Positions 1 to 6,828 of a DNA stretch of 13,429 bases are shown here, one piece after another (position 1 is the stretch's first letter; each line of letters starts with the position of its first letter). The translations under genes were made by a program, and so were the position numbers. The notes beneath the pieces were generated by a model. The model ran no database searches. It was not told the origin of the DNA and saw only the letters and a list, made by a program, of their open reading frames with translations. This stretch comes from Aphelenchoides besseyi (Eukaryota > Nematoda > Chromadorea > Rhabditida > Aphelenchoididae), in contig JAMPIQ010000017.1 in the NCBI GenBank assembly GCA_024699855.1, forward strand, positions 1 through 13,429. The letters are read 5' to 3'.

Positions 1-1990
1 TGTGTGTTTTTTTTCGTTTTTATCAACGCGATTAGATGTTTTTGACGTTTCCCATTTCATTCGGATCTCCATCGACTTTAATCAAAAGAGAAGATTGGTT
101 GGCCATTATTGGAAGCAAAAACATTTAATGACTAACAGAAAATCAAAGTTGTATTAGAACATCAATACGACTTAATGTTTGACGAATTAATTAACTAGAG
201 AGGCAGACTTAACGAGATTTGAGAAACTTTGGTTTCTCTAAAACAAAAAGCTGTCAAGTTAGCGAAATGCAGAGAGCAACAAAGCACACAAAAGTCCCAA
301 AGAATATTCGTTTTGAATTTTACATTGACCGATGTGTAGCCACAGAATGTAGACCTTCTTGTGCATCTTATAAACACAATGACACATAGTGAAACTCTTG
401 ATAGCGGGCCTTCATTAGAAAAAGTATGAAGCGTTTTGGCTGAAAGAGAAACGTGCCGTCTTTGATTCAACACTTCGTGTGATATGTTCAGATTGAAAGG
501 TAAATGGGAGGTGAGTTTATTAGGCATTCAAGGAAGAGGCATTGGAAGGAGCCAATCTTCCAGTCCGGAGATTCGCTTGAACTTGGTTCTTGTCCTGCGT
601 TGTTCGATGTTCTGTTCAACGGAACCCTGCGTCGGTTGTTACTCGTCGGTTCTGATTCGGAACCACGAGTAATCCGACGGTGTGGCTTGGTTCCGCTGTC
701 TTTCGCTGTACTTGTTTCAATTCTGTTTGGCCCTAAAAAAGTTATTGATCTTCTCTTGTGAACTTCACGTGTTTTTCGCTCCTTCTTTGTTTCTTTTTCT
801 TCCGCACGCCATCAAGAACGGAAGTCCACGATCGAACCAACAACGCCCCTTTCACCTAAAGTTGATGCTTAGTGGTTGAGCTTCTATTGATCACATACAT
901 CGTATCAAGCACCAGAACAACGACATCTCCACACTCGATGTCGACTGCTGGTTGCAAAGAATCCAGCCAGATTTTAACCCCTAAACAGCATGACTTCAAA
1001 GACCGAGATGTGAACTTACTCAGCATCGTGAACGAAAGCCGAAGATAGAGACCAAAGGCAACAAGTGAAGAGCATTGTAATTTGTGCAGACGATCAACCG
1101 ACCGACTCAATTGACAACCAAATGAACGGTTTTAATCTCATACCAATTTGCGTTAGTTTTTACAGTTTGTATACAAATGCAAACATTGCTACGGAAATTG
1201 GCGGGGGAAGATTTCGTTTTTTTCCGCCGTCCATGGCTGCTGTCGAGGCTCTAATGTCTCACATCTGAATTTCAACCATGGCATCAAACCCGTCAACAAC
1301 AACCTTCTTCACAACGTGACTGACGATGAGTCGCCAATCCAACGACCGATTGTGTCCTGGACGATAGCGGTTGGGGAAAGCCCAATCAAACAGAAACTGA
1401 TGAATTGAAGCCGAGGAAACGCCTGTTGAATGACCGAGACGATGAAGTTCTTCAGCACCTCCACCGCGGATTCTCGAAGACTTCCCAACATTGAAGGGAA
1501 ATTGAGGTTGTCTTTCGTGGTTCATGTTTTGTTGTTTAGACGCAAATAACTCAAGAACTTCGGTCTTTTCGACTCCCGTGATTTTATCACTCCAAAACCG
1601 AAGCGAACCCCAACTGGCCGGGATAGAGAAACGGCGAAACGATCTAAACCTCCTTCACGCTTCAACTTCGACTACGCTGAAGATCTAAATGACGAATCGT
1701 TTCAAATCATCGAAAAGTTGAATAGGACACGTGGAAAATGCGCGCAAGTTGAACGAAATGCAGAAAGAACGAATTCTGGACTGCAATCAACAAGAAGAAC
1801 TTGAAAGGTCCGAAAGCTGTTTCTGATTTTTATTTTGTGGGTGGGGGGTGTTCAGCACTTTCAAAAGTTCGAGAGGAAAACTATCGGCAACAAAGTGGTA
1901 CAGACACCGCTCGACCAGAAGCGGCTCACCACCACCTTCATAGCTCCACCGACCACGGAGTTTCAATTTTTGCATTCTTCGTTTCACGCG
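1..1990. other. AT-rich, eukaryote-like flank without a recognisable gene
   Basis: This stretch is clearly richer in A and T than everything after about 2,000, has many T-rich and A-rich runs, and has no bacterial-style genes: no long open frames, no Shine-Dalgarno-led starts, no protein I recognise. A few short frames read like protein (866-1048, 1330-1494 and 1550-1804, plus strand). A T-rich tract ending in TTTAG at 1540 could be a splice acceptor before the last of them. The general look suggests animal genomic DNA with small exons, but this is inference from composition. The segment stops abruptly inside a bacterial LacI-family gene near 1,985-2,005. Confidence 0.6.
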
Positions 1991-1997
1991 ACCATGG

Positions 1998-2729
1998 TCT
2001 ATCCATCATATCGATCCGGTAAAGCCTCGTGCTACAGCCGGCCTGATCGGCAGCCTCATCAAGACATGCGATGGGATGGTGATTGTCAGCGCAGCGGATC
2101 CCGATATTGCTGCCGCACTGAGAGAATTTGGCACGTCGGGCAAGCCGGTTATCACGCTTGTCACTGACATCGCGGGCTCGGAGCGCTTTGCCTATGTTGG
2201 TCCCGACAACGTCAAGACAGGCAGGATTGCCGGCGATCTGATGGGCCGCCTTCTCGGGCGAGACGGTGGAGACGTCATTGTGATTTCTGGCATGCTCAGC
2301 ATGATGGGACATGAGGAGCGTGAGACCGGATTCCGTGCCGTGCTAAACGAACGCTATCCCGATTGTCATGTGACCGAGGTGCTTGAAAGCTATGAGCGGG
2401 CTGAACTGGCTGGCGACTTAGTGTTTAGCGCCTTGAAGCGCAACAGCGCCATTCGCGGGATCTACAATGCGTCAGCTGGCGCATCAACCGTCCTGAATTC
2501 CGTGGATGCTGTAGGACGAGCGAATGAAATAGTGTTTATCACCCATGAATTGACGGACGAGAGACGGCAGTTGCTGCGACAGGGCTTGATCGATATCATC
2601 ATCGATCAAGGACCCGCTTTCGAGGTGCAGACTGCCATTGGTGCGCTTGCAGCTTTCTTTGGGCGACAGGAAATACCACCACCCTCGCTCATAACGCCGG
2701 TCCAGATCCACACAATTGAAAACTGCTGA
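1998..2729 (+). CDS. LacI-family regulator, ligand-binding part, 5' truncated
   Basis: This is the C-terminal periplasmic-binding-protein-like domain of a LacI/PurR-type transcription regulator (type 1 sugar-binding fold), which would bind a small carbohydrate effector. The frame is clearly bacterial from about SIHHIDPVKPRA onward, continues through DGMVIVSAADPD, the YVGPDNVKTGRIAGDLM segment usual for the family and a FITHELTDERR segment, and ends at TGA 2727-2729. The N-terminal helix-turn-helix and hinge (normally about 60 residues) and the first strand of the binding domain are missing. The upstream DNA is the unrelated AT-rich flank, so no true start exists in the window. As it stands it cannot be a DNA-binding repressor. 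An internal ATG at 2076 opens the same frame but is probably not a natural start. It converges on the aldo/keto reductase gene. Confidence 0.82.
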   Translation, partial: SIHHIDPVKPRATAGLIGSLIKTCDGMVIVSAADPDIAAALREFGTSGKPVITLVTDIAGSERFAYVGPDNVKTGRIAGDLMGRLLGRDGGDVIVISGMLSMMGHEERETGFRAVLNERYPDCHVTEVLESYERAELAGDLVFSALKRNSAIRGIYNASAGASTVLNSVDAVGRANEIVFITHELTDERRQLLRQGLIDIIIDQGPAFEVQTAIGALAAFFGRQEIPPPSLITPVQIHTIENC

Positions 2730-2810
2730 AATGGGCAGGCTGTTTGAGACGAACTGGAACATCCCCTGGACCATCAACCTCCACAGGTTCCTCAGATCTA
2801 AACAACGGCA

Positions 2811-3678
2811 TTAGGCAGCAACATTATCCAGTTCCGACAGTACCTCCGAGGGAAGCTCTATCGTGGCCGCTGCGAGGTTTTCCCGTAGATGGACTCGTGA
2901 TGAAGTGCCAGGGATCAGGAGAATATTCGGCGATCGTTGGAGAAGCCATGCAAGGGCCACCTGCATCGGCGTGGCGTTGAGCCGGGCGGCGAGGCTCGAC
3001 AGGGTCGAGGATTGCAGCGGTGAGAAGCCGCCAAGAGGAAAGAACGGGACATAGGCCACGCCTCGAGAGGCGAGCGTGTCGATTAAGGCTTCGTCCTGGC
3101 GATGCGCAAGATTGTACTGGTTCTGCACACAGACGATCTCGGTGATCTTGCCGGCTTCCTCAACCTGCTTGGCCGTGACATTAGACAGTCCCAATATGCC
3201 GGATCAGGCCTTGTTGCTTCAACTCCGCCAGAACCTGAAGCGGCTCATCCAACGAGCCTTCGGCGGGACCATGCACGTCGAACATGGCGCGGAGGTTCAC
3301 TACATCGAGCACATCGAGCCCAAGATTGCGGAGGTTGTCATGAACGGCCTGCGTCAGGCCGGCGCGCGAAAATGACGCGTTCCACGAGGCGTCAGCTCCC
3401 CTGACTACGCCGACTTTCGTGACAATCACCAGGTCGCTGCCATAGGGATGCAAGGTCTCGCGTATGATCTCGTTCGTGATATGCGGACCGTAGAAGTCGC
3501 TGGTGTCGATGTGATTGACGCCACTGTCCACAGCCTCGCGCAGAACGGCGATGGCCTCCCGACGATCACGCGGCGGGCCGAACACGCCTTTGCCCGCAAG
3601 CTGCATCGCGCCATAACCCAGCCGGCGCACCGTACGATCGCCAAGCTTGAAGGTTCCTGTATTTTCGATAGTGCTCAT
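2811..3678 (-). CDS. Aldo/keto reductase, broken by one frameshift
   Basis: This is a soluble NAD(P)H-dependent aldo/keto reductase of about 288 residues, a usual length for the family. I see the early strand RRLGYGAMQLAG, the catalytic-type Asp and Tyr in IDTSDFYGP, the Lys in VIVTKVGV, the QGLIRHIG segment, LSNVTAKQVEEA, and the C-terminal cofactor-binding region LLIPGTSSRVHLRENL. The ATG at 3676-3678 (read in reverse) is preferred because AAGGAGA precedes it. The gene is split: the first frame ends just after GLIRHIG and the rest continues one frame over. Removing one C from the CCC at 3190-3192 (a G on the coding strand) rejoins the family-typical IGLSNV. It is divergent from the LysR gene, which probably controls it. 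The physiological substrate cannot be read from the sequence. Confidence 0.88.
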
Positions 3679-3714
3679 GGCTGTATCTCCTTTGTAGTCC
3701 TCAGAAATAGACGT

Positions 3715-3743
3715 TTGGCATATGCGGCACAAGAAGCTATAAT
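3715..3743 (+). promoter_or_regulatory. Sigma-70-type promoter for the LysR gene
   Basis: TTGGCA at 3715-3720 and TATAAT at 3738-3743 are separated by 17 bases, the optimal spacing, with a perfect -10 hexamer. Transcription would begin near 3750, within the CGGACA repeat cluster, and lead to the LysR start at 3799. This is seen in sequence; promoter activity is inferred. Confidence 0.6.
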
Positions 3744-3744
3744 C

Positions 3745-3771
3745 CGGACAAGCTGTCCGCTCTAACGGACA
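3745..3771. promoter_or_regulatory. Triple half-site operator between AKR and LysR genes
   Basis: Three exact hexamers lie in alternating orientation: CGGACA 3745-3750, TGTCCG 3754-3759 and CGGACA 3766-3771. They make two overlapping dyads with 3-base and 6-base spacers. They lie immediately after the -10 box of the LysR promoter and upstream of the divergent aldo/keto reductase. This is where a LysR-type regulator would repress itself and control its neighbour. On the other strand TTAGAG and TTATAG, 17 bases apart, overlap the repeats and could be a weak promoter for the reductase. The operator role is inferred. Confidence 0.5.
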
Positions 3772-3798
3772 ATCAGCCTCATGGTTTGGAGAACAGGA

Positions 3799-4761
3799 TG
3801 TCGGACATTACGGACGTCAATGCGTTTCTGCTGGTGGCTCGATCCAGAGGTTTTCGGCAGGCCCGCGCGCGAAAGTGGCATCAGTTCCTCCGCGTTGAGC
3901 GATGCGGTGAAACGCCTGGAAGAGGACATTGGGGTAAGGCTATTCAATCGCACCACTCGCAGCGTACTCCCGACGGAGGCCGGACGTCTCTTGCTGGAGC
4001 GCACCGGACCTGCGTTTGCAGAAGTCGCATCGGCACTCGACGAGGTAAGAAGCAGCCGCGGCCGCCCCTCGGGGGAGCTCAGGCTAAATGTCCCGATGAG
4101 CGCGGCAAGGCTGGTCCTGCCTGCGATCGTGCCGCCGTTCTTGGCGGCCTATCCAGACATAAGACTGGAAATCGTGACCGACGAGAACTTCGTCGACATC
4201 ATAAAAAGCGGCTGCGATGCTGGCATCCGTTATGACGAACGGCTCGAGCAGGATATGGTGGCTTTGCCGATCGGCCCGCGTCAGCAGCGCTACGCCCTTG
4301 CCGCGTCGTCGCGTTATCTCGCAAGGAGGGGTGGACCGCAACATCCACGAGACCTGCTTTCGCATGATTGTATTCTGGGGCGGTTTTCGGGGCGTGCACT
4401 CCCCTCTTGGGAATTCGAACGCGATGGGGAGGAAGTCATCATAAATCCGAAAGGTAACCTCGTGGTCCAGTTCGGCGGCGGCACTGATCTTGGCATCGAC
4501 GCAGCCATTGCCGGTTCTGGCATGATTTATATTTTCGAGGACTGGCTAAGGCCACACTTTGATCGAGGAGATCTGGTGCCGGTGATGGAAGAATGGTGGC
4601 TGCAGTTTTTCGGGTCCGTTCCTCTATTACCCTGGGCGGCGCCTTGTGCCCGCGCCATTGCGCGCATTTATCGATTTCGTGAGGCAATCGCACAAGGTAT
4701 GGATCGGGGCAGAATGAGCGGACGCTTCGGTTTGAACTTGAAGGTCGGTCCTCGCTCTTGA
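3799..4761 (+). CDS. LysR-family transcriptional regulator, one frameshift near the 5' end
   Basis: This is a LysR-type regulator of about 320 residues: an N-terminal winged helix-turn-helix and a C-terminal effector-binding domain. The HTH is spread over two frames: MSDITDVNAFLLVARSRGF comes from the ATG at 3799, and ARESGISSSALSDAVKRLEE plus NRTTRSVLPTEAGRLLLERT come from the next frame. One surplus C in the run at 3862-3864 explains the switch; without it the join reads RQAARESG, as expected for the family. The rest (GELRLNVPMSAARLVLPAI, DAGIRYDERLEQDMVALPIG, GIDAAIAGSGMIYIFEDWL) is typical of regulators divergent from oxidoreductase genes. It likely controls the aldo/keto reductase and itself through the CGGACA repeats. 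The effector is unknown. Reading only from the upstream ATG at 3781 would give a wrong N-terminus. Confidence 0.9.
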   Translation, partial: CRTLRTSMRFCWWLDPEVFGRPARESGISSSALSDAVKRLEEDIGVRLFNRTTRSVLPTEAGRLLLERTGPAFAEVASALDEVRSSRGRPSGELRLNVPMSAARLVLPAIVPPFLAAYPDIRLEIVTDENFVDIIKSGCDAGIRYDERLEQDMVALPIGPRQQRYALAASSRYLARRGGPQHPRDLLSHDCILGRFSGRALPSWEFERDGEEVIINPKGNLVVQFGGGTDLGIDAAIAGSGMIYIFEDWLRPHFDRGDLVPVMEEWWLQFFGSVPLLPWAAPCARAIARIYRFREAIAQGMDRGRMSGRFGLNLKVGPRS

Positions 4762-5229
4762 TGGGAATCGAACCGGCGACACTGCTTTTAGCGGAGGCTC
4801 GGTTTCCAACGATATGTCGAGCGTCCGTCATGGTGGACATGCGGTGAAACAGCGATCATGTGTCGAAAAAGAGCAGCGCTCCATACCGACGCTCAATAGC
4901 ATTGACGGCGAACCAGCGAATGGGGCCGAAATACTCGTGAAGGCCAAGCCTTTGCGGGGAACGAAGGTAGAGTTCGAAAACAATCCCTGCTGGAGTCAAC
5001 CCAGGTTCAACCCGCGTGCTGGCTTACATGAACTGTTGTCCCGACGACGTTGGACGGCCGGGAGACGGAACCGATGGAAGCTACGCCAAAGCTCAGGGTT
5101 AACATCGACGACTCGCCCGAAGGTCTGGCATCGGGTAGTCTTGCCCTCTACTCGATGGGACCTCTCGGAATACAGCCCACCTTAAGTTGGTGGAACTATC
5201 TTCGTCCGAAGTGAACCTCTCGAGCTGCA
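4762..5229. other. Poorly coding gap between LysR and DUF982 genes
   Basis: No protein family is recognisable here. Two overlapping plus-strand frames are open: 4814-5185 (123 codons, rich in Arg and Trp at its end, no Shine-Dalgarno) and 5074-5214 (46 codons from an ATG, containing LRVNIDDSPEGLASGSLAL). The stretch around 4905-4990, reading IDGEPANGAEILVKAKP, has coding-like composition, so the region may be the remains of a gene broken by frameshifts. I see no terminator and no tRNA. Confidence 0.3.
5074..5214 (+). CDS. Possible small hypothetical protein or gene remnant
   Basis: This is an open frame of 46 codons from ATG 5074 to TGA 5212-5214. Its first half (LRVNIDDSPEGLASGSLAL) has the look of real bacterial protein, but the end is Trp-rich and unusual. 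No good ribosome binding site precedes it, and it overlaps another open frame on the same strand. I do not recognise it; it may be part of a broken gene. Confidence 0.2.
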   Translation: MEATPKLRVNIDDSPEGLASGSLALYSMGPLGIQPTLSWWNYLRPK

Positions 5230-5529
5230 TCACCCCACGTGTGGATCTCTATCGCGATACCTGCGAGAAGCCAAAACCGCAGATGTTTCAGGGGCAAGAA
5301 GTTCATGCTTTTCCGCAAACGCTGTGAACAGACCACGCGCCGTTTCTGCCTCAATCTCGCCACGAAGGGCTGCCTGACAGGCTTTTAAGGCAACGGAATG
5401 GGCAGTGTCTCTGAGTGACACCGGCCACTCGGCCAGGTGTCGGTAAGCATCCATTAAGGTACGAACTTCCGTCGGGAACCCCAAGCCGACAAGAATAGTA
5501 ACTGGTTTGCTGAACATATCGGGTTTCAT
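5230..5529 (-). CDS. DUF982 family protein
   Basis: This is a 99-residue soluble protein of the DUF982 type, a small family of unknown function found mainly in Rhizobiales, often in several copies per genome. The visible pattern is VTILVGLGFPTEVRTLMDAY, a Trp-Pro in LAEWPVSLRDTAH, a helix with ALKACQAALRGEIEAETAR, then FTAFAEKHELLAPE. The ATG at 5527-5529 (reverse) is chosen because GGAAGGAGAG lies just upstream; an in-frame start further upstream would add 23 residues and run through two palindromes. It follows the Hsp20 gene by 78 bases on the same strand, so co-transcription is plausible. Two overlapping palindromes sit directly before its ribosome binding site. Confidence 0.7.
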   Translation of the reverse strand: MKPDMFSKPVTILVGLGFPTEVRTLMDAYRHLAEWPVSLRDTAHSVALKACQAALRGEIEAETARGLFTAFAEKHELLAPETSAVLASRRYRDRDPHVG

Positions 5530-5545
5530 CGTTCTCTCCTTCCAA

Positions 5546-5581
5546 CCCGTCATGTTGACGGGCGCCATCTCAATGGCGCCC
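5546..5581 (-). promoter_or_regulatory. Two overlapping hairpins upstream of the DUF982 ribosome binding site
   Basis: GGGCGCCAT at 5560-5568 and ATGGCGCCC at 5573-5581 form a perfect 9-bp stem with a 4-base loop. CCCGTCA at 5546-5552 and TGACGGG at 5556-5562 form a perfect 7-bp stem with a 3-base loop. They share bases 5560-5562, so both cannot be fully paired at once. In the minus-strand transcript they lie between the Hsp20 stop and the DUF982 Shine-Dalgarno at about 5533-5541. No T-run follows, so a simple terminator is unlikely; RNA processing, mRNA protection or a translational switch is possible. Confidence 0.5.
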
Positions 5582-5607
5582 TTGGACTTAGTGGACAAAC
5601 TTACAGA

Positions 5608-6093
5608 TCAAGCCGCCTTCTGTGCTTCAATCTGTGCCGGAGCCGCCGACGTCAGCGTGGGCGTGGGCGTGCTCTGAATCGAGATCTTGCGCGGCTTCAA
5701 TGCCTCGGGAATCTCGCGGACAAGCTCGATCGACAGGAGACCGTTATTCAAACCCGCTCCGCTCACACGGACATGGTCGGCGAGTTCGAAACGATGTTCG
5801 AACGGGCGACCAGCGATGCCGCGATGCAGGTAGCCATCCGAGGGTGCCTCCTGCTTCTTGCCGGCAACAGTGAGCAGGTTGGATTGGAAACTGACGTCGA
5901 GATCGTCTTGGGCAAAGCCCGCCACCGCAATCGAGATCCGATATGAATCGTCCCCTGTTTTGACGATGTCATAGGGCGGCCAGTCGTTCGTCGAACGGGC
6001 ACGCTGAGCGTTTTCCAGAAGATTGAAGATCCGGTCGAAACCAACGCTCGAGCGGTAGAGTGGTGCATAGTCGTAAGATGTTGCCATAGCCAT
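5608..6093 (-). CDS. Hsp20 / IbpA-type small heat shock protein
   Basis: This is a 161-residue alpha-crystallin-type chaperone that holds unfolded proteins in the cytoplasm. It begins in the class A rhizobial style (YDYAPLYRSSVGFDRIFNLL) and continues with WPPYDIVKTGDDSYRISIAV, the GFAQDDLDVSF strand, LTVAGKKQ, the GIAGRPFEHRFELADHV segment and GLLSIELVREIPEALKPRKI. That is the full alpha-crystallin domain, with a C-terminal ISI motif (KISIQ) and a short Pro/Thr/Ala tail. The ATG at 6091-6093 (reverse) has a strong AAGGAGG; an in-frame ATG two codons later could also serve. Upstream lies a ROSE-like leader, so heat control at translation is expected. Confidence 0.93.
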   Translation of the reverse strand: MAMATSYDYAPLYRSSVGFDRIFNLLENAQRARSTNDWPPYDIVKTGDDSYRISIAVAGFAQDDLDVSFQSNLLTVAGKKQEAPSDGYLHRGIAGRPFEHRFELADHVRVSGAGLNNGLLSIELVREIPEALKPRKISIQSTPTPTLTSAAPAQIEAQKAA

Positions 6094-6185
6094 ATCCTCC
6101 TTGAAGCAACATGGGTACGGGAGTGCCAAAAGCGGCGCTCCCGGCAATGCCAACCCTGTCTTAAGCGGCTGGCGGCAGACGATTT
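6088..6185 (-). promoter_or_regulatory. ROSE-type RNA thermometer in the hsp20 leader
   Basis: Rhizobial small heat shock genes often carry ROSE elements, whose last hairpin masks the ribosome binding site with a conserved UUGCU-type motif. Here the transcript reads CAUGUUGCUUCAAGGAGGAU just before the AUG: TTGCT lies across a short loop from AGGAGG, and the outer CAU/AUG can pair (6091-6113). A second hairpin lies just 5' of it: GGGAG 6119-6123 with CTCCC 6138-6142, extended by GCC/GGC. The arrangement matches ROSE closely; thermosensing itself is inferred. Further upstream, CTTGAA (reverse of 6205-6210) may be the -35 of a sigma-32-type promoter, with a weaker CCAAAT about 17 bases on. Confidence 0.72.
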
Positions 6186-6253
6186 GGTTTTGGTGATTTT
6201 CCGATTCAAGATCTGCTGCGGAAAAAATTTACCGAATTCGCGCTGTCCGGCTG

Positions 6254-6544
6254 TCAATGTACCGATCGACTGAGAACACGATGCGGATAAGCCGCCTTGA
6301 ACTGCGAGATCATCTCGCAAGCTTGTTGCAATACCCGCTCGGCGGTTTCGGGAGTGTCGCGTGCCAGTTCATCGGCGTTTACGCGGATGGCTTCCGCCAT
6401 ATTCGCAGACATCAATGCAAAACGCCCCTCACCGTAGACCACTGCCTCCTGCGAGGCGGTCTCAAGCCATCGCGCAAAATCGACAATAATCTCTTCCCTC
6501 TCGGCGATGCTAGCGTCCTTGATGATCTTAATGTCCTCTTCCAT
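6254..6544 (-). CDS. Small conserved-looking hypothetical protein
   Basis: This is a 96-residue acidic, Ala/Glu-rich protein, predicted mostly helical (IIVDFARWLETASQEA, NMAEAIRVNADELARDTPET), with no signal peptide or membrane segment. The ATG at 6542-6544 (reverse) has GGAGTGA upstream. The gene ends at TGA 6254-6256, about 160 bases before the Hsp20 start, and the Hsp20 leader occupies that gap. I do not recognise a family; it has the look of the small stress-associated proteins common beside rhizobial Hsp20 genes. Confidence is in its being a gene, not in its role. Confidence 0.6.
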   Translation of the reverse strand: MEEDIKIIKDASIAEREEIIVDFARWLETASQEAVVYGEGRFALMSANMAEAIRVNADELARDTPETAERVLQQACEMISQFKAAYPHRVLSRSVH

Positions 6545-6631
6545 TTGGTCTCACTCCATACAGACGTGGGAAAGCGACCGGGCTCATCAAGCCCCGATCG
6601 CCGGGTGAGCTAGGAAGTGGACATGTCCGAT

Positions 6632-6799
6632 TCAAGCCTGGTGCAGCTTGAACTCACCATCGACACGCCGCCATTCTGCGGCGGCGTCCAACCCAGCCTC
6701 GAACATCGTCTGACGAAGCGCCTTAACAGATGCGCGGATGAAGATACGCTTTCCTGCCAAACGAGCTCCTGCCATGGAACCAATATGGGAGCCGCACAT
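6632..6799 (-). CDS. Possible small protein or crotonase-like remnant
   Basis: This is an open frame of about 55 codons from an ATG at 6797-6799 (reverse), with a further ATG at 6775-6777. The core ASVKALRQTMFEAGLDAA has bacterial codon use and faintly recalls the C-terminal helices of enoyl-CoA hydratase-like proteins. No clear ribosome binding site is present, and it lies in the promoter region of the LOV kinase operon on the opposite strand. It may be a relic or chance. Confidence 0.2.
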   Translation of the reverse strand: MCGSHIGSMAGARLAGKRIFIRASVKALRQTMFEAGLDAAAEWRRVDGEFKLHQA

Positions 6800-6800
6800 T
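6776..6800 (+). promoter_or_regulatory. EcfG-like (general stress sigma) promoter candidate
   Basis: GGAAC at 6776-6780 is followed after 16 bases by CATT at 6797-6800. The alphaproteobacterial EcfG consensus is GGAAC, 16-17 bases, CGTT, so the site has a perfect -35 and one mismatch in the -10. It lies 28 bases before the LOV kinase start. The role is inferred and a chance match is possible. Confidence 0.35.
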
Positions 6801-6828
6801 ATTAGTTGCCGCAAAATCAGGAATCCTC

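Noticed and set aside
856..1110. 84-codon minus-strand frame in the AT-rich flank
   Set aside because: No recognisable family, no bacterial start signals, and an equally long open stretch on the other strand; not supportable as a gene.
3076..3404. Plus-strand open frames across the aldo/keto reductase
   Set aside because: They are shadows of the minus-strand reductase, which shows clear family motifs.
3781..3860. Extended LysR N-terminus from ATG 3781 reading MVWRTGCRTLRTS
   Set aside because: The LysR helix-turn-helix sequence is in the frame of ATG 3799 before the frameshift; the upstream reading is an out-of-frame artefact.
4764..4800. A tRNA-like T-arm in reverse (GGTTCGATTCCCATC)
   Set aside because: No acceptor stem, anticodon arm or D arm can be built around it; it is more likely a chance match or at most a fragment.
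6580..6594. Small hairpin GGGCT-CATCA-AGCCC between the minus-strand gene and the LOV operon
   Set aside because: Five base pairs only and no T-run; not enough for a terminator or operator call.
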